From NCBI GenBank assembly GCA_010279815.1, contig QEOQ01000519.1, forward strand, positions 799,239 through 863,238: 64,000 bases of DNA. The letters run 5' to 3'. Source of the DNA: Brachionus plicatilis. Lineage: Eukaryota; Rotifera; Eurotatoria; Ploima; Brachionidae. Positions 1 through 11,720 of this stretch are shown one piece after another. Position numbers and translations under genes: made by a program. The notes below the pieces were generated by a model. That model worked only from the letters and a program-made list of their open reading frames with translations. It did no database searches and was not told the DNA's origin. Position 1 is the stretch's first letter; each line of letters begins with the position of its first letter.

Positions 1-297
1 AGTTAAAAAATAATAAACCGCCAAAATTAGTTTATGTCCAAATTATTAAAAAATTGTCTAAAATCGCGTTTTAAGAGAAAATGCTAAAAAACGTTATGTA
101 TTTTAGCAATTTTTTTTATTTTTTTTTTTCAATATTTTTAAACAAACTCGAAAAAATGTAATTCAAGAAATACTTTTGAAAGCAATTTTAATAAATTGTT
201 GCAATTAAACTCTATTAAATTATATGAACTTTTAACTTTACTTTTAACAAAGTTGTACAAATCCTTTTTGATGGTTTCTTAAATTTTTGATAACAAC

Positions 298-800
298 CAG
301 AGTTGTTTTAAGTCAAAAATCTCAAGTCAAGTCCAATACGGGGCAATGTGAAATTATAGTACAAAAATTACAGTACAAAAAGTAAAAACTTTATAATTTC
401 TTTTCTAATTGTGCAAAAATGGTTCTGCAAAAAGTACAATATTGTACAAATTTGTACAAAAGAATTCTAAGCTCTGCAAAAACTCTGTAAAATGCACACC
501 ATCAAAAAATCCTTGATTCAATAAATTGCAGAGTTTTTGCAGAGCTTAGAATTCTTTTGTACAAATTTGTACAATATTGTACTTTTTGCAGAACCATTTT
601 TGCACAATTAGAAAAGAAATTATAAAGTTTTTACTTTTTGTACTGTAATTTTTGTACTATAATTTCACATTGCCAAATCCGGACTTTTTTTTTCAAAAGT
701 CTGAGCAAAGACTTTGAATTTTTTTTTTCAAAAAATTCTAAGTCCGGACTTTTTTATTTTAATTTTCATTCAAAAGTCCAAGTTCAGGCTATAAAATTTT
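298..800. repeat. AGTC-type repeat (hAT-like MITE relic)
   Basis: A stretch beginning CAGAGTTGTTTTAAGTC and rich in direct and inverted AAGTCCGGACTT-like words. The same start sequence opens better preserved copies at 18168 and 49471, which have terminal inverted repeats and 8-bp target duplications, so this is read as an eroded member of that family. It is interrupted by the palindrome at 342-674. The right end is not clear. Confidence 0.5.
342..674. repeat. Near-perfect palindromic foldback element
   Basis: Two arms of about 149 bp (342-490 and 526-674) are reverse complements with only isolated mismatches, around a 35-bp centre. The ends read GGCAATGTGAAATTATAG and its complement. Flanks CAATACGG and AAATCCGG agree at 6 of 8 positions, as an aged 8-bp target duplication would. 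No coding capacity. It interrupts the AGTC-type repeat around it. Confidence 0.8.
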
Positions 801-880
801 GAAAACTGAAAAAGAAATTATATTAGAAATATTATATAGAATATATTATATATTATATATAATATATTATATAGAATTTA

Positions 881-1157
881 TGTTGTCCACTTTTATAGCA
901 AATTAAACAAAACTTTTTTGCCACTTTTTATTCCACATGTCATATTATAAGTTGATGACTTGAATATTCTATCAACTAGAACTTATTAAAATTCATTTTA
1001 CCTTATTTGGAAATTTGCAATGGCATCTTTATTCTTTTTAAGAATCTTGTCACGTACATAATTCAATATATAAGCAACTCTTTTATTATTATAGCCATCT
1101 TATCTTTAATAAAGAATTACTTATAACAATCTTTTTATTGTCCCATATTACATTACA
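881..1157 (+). repeat. 5' long terminal repeat of an LTR retrotransposon
   Basis: Starts TGTTGTCC and ends TTACATTACA, the TG...CA ends of an LTR. Inside are a TATA-type box (TATATAAG near 1067) and an AATAAA at 1108, in the order expected for U3-R-U5. It is followed directly by a primer-binding-site-like sequence and a gag-like frame. No matching 3' LTR is visible downstream, so the element is truncated. Confidence 0.65.
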
Positions 1158-1175
1158 TGGTAGCAGCGATAAGGG
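1158..1175 (+). promoter_or_regulatory. Primer binding site of the LTR element
   Basis: TGGTAGCAG directly abuts the LTR end. These nine bases are the complement of the 3' end of eukaryotic initiator tRNA-Met; the next bases (CGAT) diverge from a full match. The distance of 0 nt to the LTR is typical for a retrotransposon primer site. Confidence 0.55.
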
Positions 1176-1568
1176 ATGGCCACCACAAGTCAGAGAGAAG
1201 CAATTAAAACGGTTGATCAGAGTTGGACAGCTGAGGTGAAAAGCAAGCTATTGATGGAATTCGACGCAAATGTGAAGAAGATAAAAGATCTTCAACTAGA
1301 GATAGCAGGAAAAGGTTACGTGCTAGACTCCAATACACCTGTGTACTATGGAAGGAGTACAGAAAACGTCGAAAATTGGATTTCGGTAGTATCTAATGGA
1401 ATTAAAGCCGCTGGTGTCCCTGAAGACAAAAAACTTGCAGTAATCACTCCTTACGTGAAGGAGACGGCGTTAAGTACCTTGCTTAATTACCAGAAGAATT
1501 CAACAATAAAGACATTTGAAGGATATTTAAAGTTACACACACCCTTTATTAGATACATTGAAAAATAA
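1176..1568 (+). pseudogene. Truncated gag-like protein of LTR retrotransposon
   Basis: 130-residue frame opening with ATG just after the primer site. An N-terminal charged, helical stretch is followed (about residues 55-110) by a block with the pattern of the Ty3/gypsy gag domain: ENVENWISVV, then GVPEDKKLAVITPYVKETAL. The frame ends soon afterwards, with no zinc knuckle, protease, reverse transcriptase or integrase visible behind it. It is therefore the 5' remnant of an element. Base composition is clearly less AT-rich than the surroundings, suggesting a fairly recent insertion. Assignment to gypsy rather than copia or BEL rests on this short block only. Confidence 0.6.
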
Positions 1569-1777
1569 TTTTCAAAAAATTCATTATTTAAAAAAAAAAT
1601 TCATGTTTAGTCAAATTTTATTATCAAATTTTTACTCGAATTTTAAACTGATTAATGTCATGCGGTCGATTTAGATAATTTATTATCATTTTTAAACTTT
1701 AGCTATAGCAACATAAAATTAGTTAATTTTTATTTCAAAACAACTATTTTATTCATTCATTATTTATCTCTTTAATC

Positions 1778-4618
1778 ATGTATAATGTAAATTATGGTTA
1801 TCAAGATGAGCTGGTCAATGATCCACCACCAGCATATCCGGATAATCCATCATGCCCCGGATATCAAATCGGATTTTGTCCTCCTGGTAAATTGAAACAA
1901 ATTTTGATCCAAAACTGATCTTTTGCTTTTTGAATAGAACCAATAAATGTAAAGCCTGAAATTAATTCTGAACCAGTTGCCTTTAAAGAGTACTAAACAA
2001 ACTTTTAAAAAAAAATTCAAATCAAGTGAATTTTTTAAGTGCCTCAGCTTTGAGTGAACAAGAAGCAAAAGAGGTTTTGGCTAATTATGTTAGTGAGAAA
2101 TGTTGTTATGGAAAAGGACCTGTAAAGAATTTAGAGATTATAGAAATGTTAACAACTAATACTTTTCAAGTAATGTTTTTAAATTTACCAAAAATAAACT
2201 GGTATTGGTATTGGACAAAGAAAAAACTCTTTAAATTACTACTTTTAATTAAAGATATATAACTAAATGGACGAGCCATTTTGTTTTGCAAAATGAGCAA
2301 GTTTTCAGATCAGATATTGTTCTTTTTTTTACAATTAAAAAAAGATTTGAAATTTCTGAAGGTCTTTTAAAAAAATATTATGAAATGATAATTTTTAAAT
2401 AACATCAATAAATAAATTGACTTGTAAAAAATAATTTTTGAAGTTATTATTTCTAAGAATTCGATTTAAAATGCTTAAATTGTGGCAAGTTGAAGTTTAT
2501 GATCAATTTTTGATGCTCAAAATGACCAAATCAAACTAAAACCATAAAATAGATTTTAATTTTTTAATAAAATTAATGCAGAGGTAAATTTTTGGTTTTA
2601 ACATACATTGTTAAATCTAAAGATAAAATCTGCAAAAGTCTGCAAAAAATTATCCACTTAAAATAGCATCATTTCAATAGTGTGCATTTTGCATTGTGCA
2701 TTTTGATATTGCAAAGTTTATTTTTTTATTTAACATAGTATGTTAAAACCAAAAAATGTATTTCTGCACTAATTCTATTAAAAAATTAAAATCTATTTTA
2801 TGGTTTTAGTTTGATTTGGTCATTTTGAGCATCAAAAATTGATCATAAACTTCAAATTGCCTAAATTGTGGCATGATTGGTGCTGATTTTCTCTTTCACG
2901 AGGCCCTTAGTTCATACATAATTAGAATTTAGACTTAATTAAAAAATCTCAGTAAAATTTTGCTCTAAATTTATTTTTCAATTAGAAAAATCACATTTTA
3001 AATTTTTTTTTATTACACTGGAATAAAGTATCTACAAAAAAATTTAAAATTAACATCAAATCTTAATTTAAAAATTAATTTAAAAAATCATAATTTAATT
3101 GTATTTATTTATTAAGATATAAATATATTTTAAATGTTTAAATCTTGGTAAATCAATTTTAATTGTGTTTTTTATGCGACGTGTAGCTTAAAGCCCTTTT
3201 ATTCATGAAAATGCCACTTCGGCGTCTCAAAGCTACCAAATTTCAATAATGATATAAAATCAATTTATTTTTTTTCGTTTTAAATACAAAATTCAAATTT
3301 TTTTTTTTTAATTTAAAAAAATAATAATTTTAGATTTCAATTTAAGATATTTTTTCTTCAGATTAAAATGATTTCAAAATCGATATCAGACTTTTTAATT
3401 AATGGTCACAGCAGTCACCAACTTTTTTAATTAATTATATCATCAATTAAAAATCAATTACAAAGTTAAAATTTCTTCAAAATAGATATCAAATACCAAA
3501 ATTAACTTTGATGTTATTTTTTCATTAAATCTTTTTTTTTCAGTATACCTTGGAGACTTTTACTGAAAATCGTGCGACATCATATGTTTATGAGCCTTCT
3601 TCTAGTAGAGCAAAATAAAATTCGAAAGATAACTTTTATTTTATTTTTACTAGATCAAATTATTATTAATAATGGAATGGCTCCTCCAAATCCATGGGAC
3701 ATTCTTGTTTCACCTGGTCAAATGTTTGTAGATCAAAAAGTAAAACTTGAAATTCCGAACACATCTCAAATTGAGGCAAAATTAAATAAAATTGAATTAA
3801 AAAAAAATTAAATTTTGTTTTAGATCTGTAAAAAATGTCATGGAAGGGGAAATTACATATGTAATTTATGTAATGGCCGTGGATCAGTAATAACTCAAAA
3901 TATCAAACTTTTTATTACCTATTTTTTTTAAAAGAAATCATGCTTTCATTGTAATGGATCAGGCAGAGGTGGTATAGATCAAAAAGAAAGATGTATTCAA
4001 TGCTCAGGAAGTGGAAACGAAGCGTAATTTTCCAAAATTACATTTTCACTTATTTAGTTTAAAATTTCAAGATGCAACTCATGTTCACGTACAGGCTATA
4101 AAATATGTAGAACGTGTGCAGGTAGCGGCCGATTACGCTGGTACTTGCAGTTAATTGTTGAGTTTAAGAACAACAAAGATGACTTTTTCAGCAAAACTGA
4201 ATTTGTTCCTGATAAACTTTTGAAAAAATGCGTAGTGGAAACTATTTTTTCTGACGCTAACTATAGAGTAAAATTATAAATAAATCAAAAAAAGCCTAAA
4301 AAAATTTCCAATGAACACTTTTCTAGGTATTCCCAGTGACAAATCATCCAAACCAATACATAAATGAAGCATCATCTAACCTATTGAATCAACATTTAAA
4401 CAAGTTTAGTCAGAGCAGAATATTGTCCCAAGTAATTAAAAAATAAAAAAAATTCATACTTATAATTTTTACTGTAGAGACACGAAATTAAGTCAATTCC
4501 GGTAACAGGAGTAAAACATTTATACAAAACAAAAATGTATAACTTTGTTGTATTCGGCTTGGACAATAAAGTGTATGCTCCAGAATATCCCCAGAAGTGC
4601 TGTTGCTCAATTCTATGA
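1778..4618 (+). CDS. SSUH2: SSUH2-like protein (copy 1)
   Basis: Homologue of the ssu-2/SSUH2 family, cytosolic proteins with a DnaJ-like cysteine-rich centre; the molecular role is poorly known. I read ten exons: 1778-1886, 1938-1989, 2040-2169, 3544-3604, 3654-3775, 3824-3886, 3935-4023, 4072-4267, 4327-4431, 4478-4618, all phases consistent. A proline/tyrosine-rich start leads into the family block ALSEQEAKEVLANYVSEKCC, then YTLETFTENR, NPWDILV and IPNTSQIE. The centre has repeated CxxCxGxG motifs (KKCHGRG, NLCNGRG, FHCNGSG, IQCSGSG). The C-terminus has SRILSQRHEIKSIPVTGV and ends in a cysteine cluster, CCCSIL. The 3775/3824 intron seems to use a GC donor (GAG|GCAAAA); intron 3 is 1.37 kb and holds a MITE. 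A second copy lies 7 kb downstream in the same orientation. Confidence 0.88.
2484..2861. mobile_element. MITE with 8-bp target duplication in SSUH2 intron 3
   Basis: A 378-bp element with long inverted repeats (left starts GGCAAGTTGAAGTTTATGAT, right ends with the near complement). It is flanked by perfect 8-bp direct repeats TAAATTGT at 2476-2483 and 2862-2869. Target size suggests a hAT-type or similar transposase in trans. A second, older copy sits in the long intron of the second SSUH2 gene. Confidence 0.82.
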
Positions 4619-7600
4619 ATATTTTTTATTTTCAAAGCCATCTATTCAATTTAACTAATAAATTTATTCCATTTTAAAAATAAATTTTAATTTTTTTAAA
4701 AGCTCGCTGATGCCATTTAAAATATGCTTGAACTTTTTTAGACTTGAGCTTATTTTTTTTAATTTGATACTAGTTTAAGAATCTAATTTAAAAAAAAATT
4801 GTTTTTCTTTATTTTCTTTAATTTAGGAAACCTAATTGGAAGCAAAGAAAAAAGAAAAAGCTAAAAATTCAGAAACGACCCTGAAAAAAAAATTTATAAA
4901 TATCTCAAATATTTAAGGAGACTTGGGGAATTTTAAAACAAAAATAGAGAACAATTATGGAAAAAACTCAATAAATTTTTTCCAAATACCCAGGTATATA
5001 ACTATGTATAGCCTCTGAAAATATTGTGAGCTTTTGGAAAAAAGTTAAAGAGTATTTTTTAATTACTTTTCTGTTTTTTGTTTTTAAAACTAATTTCGTC
5101 TTTAAGGATCCAATAATTTAAATAAAGGATAATGAGAATTAAGAATGAAAATTATGTCGAGGTAGAAAGACTACCTGAAAACATTGCATAACTGTTTAAA
5201 AATTGTTAAAAATTTAGATTGACGTAAAAAAGCATACGCCATACATTTGGAACAAATGCAACTTTAGATTAAATAAATAAGGAATAAATCAAAAAATTTT
5301 GAGGTATCGTTAAAGTATATTTATTTATTCGTGTATCTCTAATGAACTAAAGTTCAAATAAGAAATTTAGTTAAAAATAATTAACCAAAAAAATATTAAA
5401 AAAGATAAAATAAAATAATTAATAATTAACAAGAGTCATTTTTCTAAACATACTAAAATAAAAAAAAAAAGTCATAAAAAAGTTATAAACACATTAAAAT
5501 ATTTAGTCAATAATTTAAAAAAATTCTATTTTTTTCATTTAAAATGAATTTTGAGGTTTATAGCAATGTAATTATCAAAACTAAATAATGAGCTAACCCT
5601 AAAGCTTTTATTTATTCTTTAATCTTTATTTTCATCATCTTGATCTGAATTCTAATTTTTTGTTCAATTTGAGTAAAAAACACATAAATTAAAATATTTT
5701 TCAAAATTTACGAACTCATTAAATAGAGTTTAAAAAACTGCATGTTGATTTTAAAATAAATTTTTTGACAAATTAAGATCTTATGATTTGTTCTTTAAAT
5801 TTTTTTAATAGTTTTTAATTCTCACCCCTCGGATTCATTAAATCAAAAATCAATTTTTTCTGAAATAAATTAATAAATGTAATAAAACATTTAAAATTTA
5901 ATTTTTTATAAATCTAAATTTAACTTAAATTTCTGTTTATGCTAAGATTCCAGTAATTTCTGGTAATTTACCGGAAATTACGCAAATTCCTGAAGTTAAA
6001 TTTAAAATGCAAAAACACATTTGTTTTTAATTTTGATTGTTATCGATTTTTTAAATTTTTACAAACAAATCTTATTTAATACAGTACTTATATACTTCAT
6101 TGATTACACCAAAATTTACATTATTAATTTTAAGGAAAATGGCAGGAATTTGAATAATTATTAGCAAATGGCACCAAATTATATAATTAAGGATAGATGT
6201 TTTTAATTCGAAAATGCAGGATTAAAACGATACATTAAAATTTAAATGTCCAAATTTTTATATATTTGTTATATTTAACTTAAATGATGATCTAAATAGG
6301 ACAAAATATTTATTTCTCTGATTGGAGAGTAAATAAATTTTTTATTTCAATAATGATCTAAATAAAATATTGACGAGGCTGATATGAAACTGGAACTAAA
6401 ATAAAAAGAAATATCATAATTTTTAAAATTCATGATGCAAAAGAGTTCTAAGTTGATCGCATTTTCAATTTTTTTGTTATCACTTTTTTATTTTATAAAT
6501 TTAGAATAAGCAAAATTTTGAGCATTTTGGAAAAAAATTTTAAAATAAATCATTTTTTTACACCATTAAAATATTATCTAATTAATCTGAAAAATATTTA
6601 GTTGAAATCAAAATTTAAGATATAAATATGTAAATTTTTTTTTATTTTTAAATAAAATTTTAATAAAAGTTGCTCGTTTATTAACAAAGATCGAATTTAT
6701 AATAAAAATCCTCTTTTTTCTACTAAAAATTAATTGTAACAAAAAATTAAAATAAAATATTTTATCATCGAAAAAAGTCATTTAATTTAAAATTTTATTT
6801 CAAAAATTTTTTCAAGTTATTCATAAAAAAATTTACTTATATAACCATGTAATCACTTTTTATTATTGAAAAAAGAAGAATAAGAAGAAATGATAAATTT
6901 TATTTGCAAAAAAAAATATAAAGCAAATTGATTCCATTTTTTTTTGCTGAACTAAACTAAAATTATTTTTTCTTAATAAATTTCAAATCAAAAATATGTT
7001 TGATTAGTTTAGAAAATTGAATTTAGTTCTAAGGTTTAATTAAAATTATAAATTTTATTTTTTTTTTATATTTCTAACTGCTTAAATAATAAAATACGAA
7101 TTTTTTAATTAGGATTATTTTATTCATATTACTTATTAGAAAAATTTGATTCACGTGAAGTTTTCTAAATAAAAGCAAAGTTTATTTACAATTAAGGATG
7201 AAATTTATCTCTTAATGAATAAAGCTTAACTGCTGGAACATATTTGAAAATATTTAATATTTGATAGATAATCAATATGGTTACCGTTTTATTAATTCAA
7301 ATATATTCTCTATTTTTTTTTTAATAAGAATCTTATCTATGCAAATTTTAAGCATCTTCAAGTTAAGTTTGTTGCTTTTAAAGTTTAAGCTTTGTTAAAT
7401 GTAATGAAATTTTAAGTGATGATTCAAAATTGGTTTAAAAATGATCATTTTTTTGGATTAGAAAAATCAATTCCTAATTCATCAACTCTACCTACAAACC
7501 TTTGCACAAGGTGATTTTAACTTTTAGCTTTTTCCCTTTTTTTTTCTAAAAATAAGAAATTTTTGAAATAAAATTCAAGCAATTTTTTTTTTCTTTCATT

Positions 7601-7780
7601 AAATCTAAAACAACTATATTTCTATTATTTGATTTCTTTTGAATAATTGCTTGAGATTTTATTTAAATAAAATTCTCAGATTACTAGAGAGTAAATTTAG
7701 CCTTGTTTGTTTGGCAAAAAAATATTTTTTTTTGTTTTTAATTCATTAGACTTTGTTTTTTATTTTAGTTGATAAAATTA
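4619..7780. other. AT-rich intergenic DNA, no gene seen
   Basis: Very AT-rich, with many A and T runs and stops in all frames. AATAAA-like signals follow the first SSUH2 gene. A small palindrome (TAATTTCTGGTAATTTACCG) lies near 5950. I see no gene. Confidence 0.6.
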
Positions 7781-8500
7781 AAAATTTTTGAACCTTGGAG
7801 TGTTCGACAAAAAGCAAGCTAATTAAATCTGATTAAACTAGGGCTCCGAGTTCTAGGAAAATGAAGATGACATTTTAAAGAAACTCATAATCATAATTAA
7901 GCAGAAGCTAGAAGCAATATTTTCGTTTAATCGATTGAAAAATAAAAGACTTAATGGAATAGCAGTGTAAATGATGGCATCGGAAGCATGTTTACAACTA
8001 AGAAAAACGAGCGGATTTGAAGTATTTAGGAAAATTATGGAAAAAAACACGACAGGAAGAGGCACTTGAATTAATTACATAAGAACTCAAATGAATTAAC
8101 TTTTTTCAAATATTTACTATCAGAAAATCTAAATGAAGTAGTTGATTTTTTTAAATGAATGTCTACACACTTTGGGAAGCTATCTAACAACAAATTCAGG
8201 AATCAATACGATTATTTGAATTAAACAAATGTAAATCACAAATAATCCACTTTGTTATCTAAACATAGATTGCCATAACTGCAAACACTTTTAGATTCCA
8301 GTGTTTATTTAGAGTAAATTAAATACGTTCAATTCACTGACAGAGCACAATTGATAATCACAGACACAGAAGCCGGCTCATAATCCGCGTTTTTCTTTTA
8401 GCTTCTTCAATCTATTTGCATTCAAGATTACACAGCTATTTCGAGGCCTTGATAAAATTCTTTCTACATGCTGATCCTAATCGAAAAATATCTTTTTCCA
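7781..8500. other. Less AT-rich unassigned tract
   Basis: About 700 bp with noticeably more balanced composition than its surroundings and few homopolymer runs. All long frames are short and unconvincing; the best is about 70 codons on the - strand (7853-8065) with no recognisable motif. It could be an old mobile-element fragment or a non-coding transcript. I cannot assign it. Confidence 0.3.
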
Positions 8501-11500
8501 ATCAATTGAATACACATTAGCTCATGTTATAATTTTTTTTTCTTTTTTTGAACTCTTAAATTAAAATAATTTTAAAAAAATTAATTAGTTTCAATTAAAA
8601 TATTTATTCGTGAATTTAAAGTATGAGACTTAAAGATTTAGAATTCAAATTTCAAATTTTTTTAAAAGGAATTTTTGGTTTGTTCCAATTTTCCCCAGAG
8701 ACCATTTTAATTGTGAAATGGGTTATTCGAATATTGATAATCAAAATGCAGAAAATCAATTATTTAAGCTTTTTTGTATTAGTATAATAAGAGGTCCCAG
8801 AGGTTTAAATTGATTATTTCTTAAAATAAGTTTTATTAACTTAAAATTTAGATTAAGTTGCATTTGAGCAAAAAACAGTTGAATAAATTTGATATTAAAT
8901 TTTTTAGAAGTAACGAGTGTTGACTTAAATGGCACAAAATTAATTTTCCCATCAAGAAATTTTCTATTTATTAAAAATTCCATTTTTAAAAAAATAACTT
9001 AATCTTTCTATATTGAAGAAAAATAAAATCAATCAAGTGATTGAGCTCAATAGTGACGCATGGTATCGATTCCTTTATTTGCCAAAACAGCTTATATTTT
9101 TTTCAAACAATTCTGTTCTTTAATTGATATGATGTTAAGTCAGGTCGAAATAAAAAGAAGTCATCCTGATAACTTTTCCACTTATTGGTTCAAGTCGTTT
9201 CCTTAATAAGTTACCAAAGTAAATGTTGAAATCTTGGTCGTCAAAAAATACATTCGAGAGTAAAACTATTCTTTTGACTAAAAAATTATACCTAAAATAT
9301 ATGGCTCATCAGGATAAGAGCTTCGAGTCATTTTTCACATGATTTTTTTTTGGGTGTTGACTTTTTAAGTGACCACTTGATCATATCTTTTGTTTTGGCA
9401 AAAAATTTATTTATTAAGTGAATAAACAAAAATAAAAATATGGTCAGAAAATAAAAGAAAATTTTTAGACAAATTTAAAATTTTTTTTTCAAATTTACAG
9501 TTTAAATTATTAAAAAAAAAATTAGCATGAATTGTTTTACCATTCAAATTTAAATTTAACCAATATTTTAAAACTACAGTAATCGAATGATAATTTACCA
9601 TTTTTTTACTGAATTTTATGTAAAAAATGACAAATTTTCTTCAAAAAATTATACAATATTTACAGTATGGAATTTTAATTATCCGTATTCTGATGATAAT
9701 CATAATTTTTAAAAGCCCATAGTTAAAGTCAAAGTTCGCAGCTGGACTTGTCTTAAGACTTGGGTCTTTTAACAACTCTCCTGATAACAATAAGAATTTT
9801 GATTATTATTTGTTTGAAATCATAGAAGAAAAATTTTCTAATTTGTGGAACGAACTAAATTAATTTTTGAGGAAAAGAAACCTACGAATTGAATTAATAG
9901 CAAAACAAGCTGTTTCAGGAAATGATTAATTTCATAAAAATGCTCTAATATTATCACAAACCTAAAAATATTAAAATAATTTCTAAAAAAAATATTAACT
10001 AAATTTTGACTAAATTTTGTTATTAATAATAAAAAAATAAAAAAAATATTAACTAATGTAAAAAAGATGCTTCTTTATCTTTTGTTTATTTGCGCTTTTC
10101 TTCACCATTATTTTGAAAAATTTAAAAAAAGTCAAGGATTTTTAAAAACTTTGGATTTATCTTTTTTTCAATTTAGTTTAATTTTTAATATTTTAACAAT
10201 TTTGGCGAAAATTTGTGATATTTCTTTTTTTGGCCAAAAAAACTGTGCATTAATTTAAAAAAAAAAAACAAAAAATCTTCTTTTTTGGGCTCTTAGTGGT
10301 TTAACATTTTTACGTAAATTTTTATTTAAAGTATCAGAAATTTAACAAATTTTACTTACAATACGACAATAAATTGTAGTCAATTTACAAAAATTTACGT
10401 AAATAACGTCAAATTCTAATAATAAAATCAATAGTGTTTTTAAAACTTTCAACAAATTCTATTTATTCGGTTCTATTTTATTTGAATATTTTTTTGGTCA
10501 AAAAATATTTTTAATTTTTTAAGACTTTTTCAAATTCTTACGATAAATTTTATGTTTAAAAAAATTAATTGCAGAACGAGATATTAAGCTATCTTTTTTG
10601 ATTGCAAAATTTAAATATAAAAAATCAATTAAATAATATGACAGGTGAGATAGAAGTTGGCAAGCACCATTTTTCAAATTTATAAGTTCAATAGTTAGTT
10701 ATTCAAAAGTGTATTCATTAAAATTTAGTTCTTAAAAATTTAATTTAATTAGCAATATTTAGTAAATATTTTTCATAATATTGATTGAATGTGATAAATT
10801 TAAAAAATTTTAAATTTAGATAATTAGCAAACTTTTGTGATTCATTTTTGGCTTTGATTAAAACTTTGATTGAAAACAAATATTTAATTTGAAAATAATC
10901 GAATTTTAAAAAAGTTTATTTGAATATTTGGGTGTCAATTACAATTTTTCTTCAGAATAGAAAAAAAATATTTTAATCAAATTCTTATAAAATCTTTACA
11001 GAAGAGAAAAATGTGTTTTTTTTTTATTTCAAATCAAATTTAAAATAATTAGCACTTTGAATTAATAACAAAATTTAGTCAAATTTTTTTAAAAACTCAG
11101 GAGAGAAGTTTCTTTTTTTAATTTAATTTACGTGTTAGGTTCTAAATAAATGAAAATAGTTAATTAATCAAATAAAAGAGAGCGTCTAAACGCCCAAAAT
11201 TCAGCAGCAAAATTAAACTATAAGTCGACCAAAAATTAAAAAGGAAATTTATTGAACAAAAATCCGAAAAAATCTTCATACGCCACAAGGCAAAATAGAG
11301 ACAGAGTAAATTAATTCAAAAAAACCTAGAGCAAATAACATTATTAATTGTATCACAATAAGTGAGCCAACATTTTACCATTAGCAAAAACATGAAACTT
11401 AGCGATCCATTCTAAACAAAACATATTATATAATTAGATTAATAAGTCTTTTTTAGCTAGCTTGAATTTCGAAATAGAATTTTGTTTTTCTTTTCTTCAA

Positions 11501-11720
11501 GATTCAATTGATAGAAAAAAATTAATTATCTTTAAATTAATGACTCTATGAGCATTCATACAACAAAATAATCAGAGATAGCAGTATTTATAAGTACGAC
11601 TTTAAAGTTATTTTATATTTAAGCAAGAATTTAGACTAAATGCAACAAAAATTTTCATGATTAGTGCCGATTGAAAATTTAATGACTTGACTTAATTTTT
11701 GTTATGACAGCAATTGGATC
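8501..11720. other. AT-rich intergenic DNA with repeat relics
   Basis: Low-complexity AT-rich DNA. It contains a short AGTC-type repeat remnant (about 9727-9785, ending in a CAACTCTCCTGATA-like terminus) and an ACGTAAA-rich repeat remnant (about 10270-10420). No coding sequence is supported. Confidence 0.5.

Noticed and set aside
1850..2068. Minus-strand 72-codon frame
   Set aside because: Antisense to the first exons of SSUH2 copy 1.
7853..8065. 70-codon hydrophobic minus-strand frame
   Set aside because: Looks membrane-like, but no family motif, no signal sequence logic and no exon partners; kept only as an unassigned tract.
10067..10258. 63-codon plus-strand frame rich in Phe and Leu
   Set aside because: Typical chance frame in T-rich DNA; not supported as a membrane peptide.
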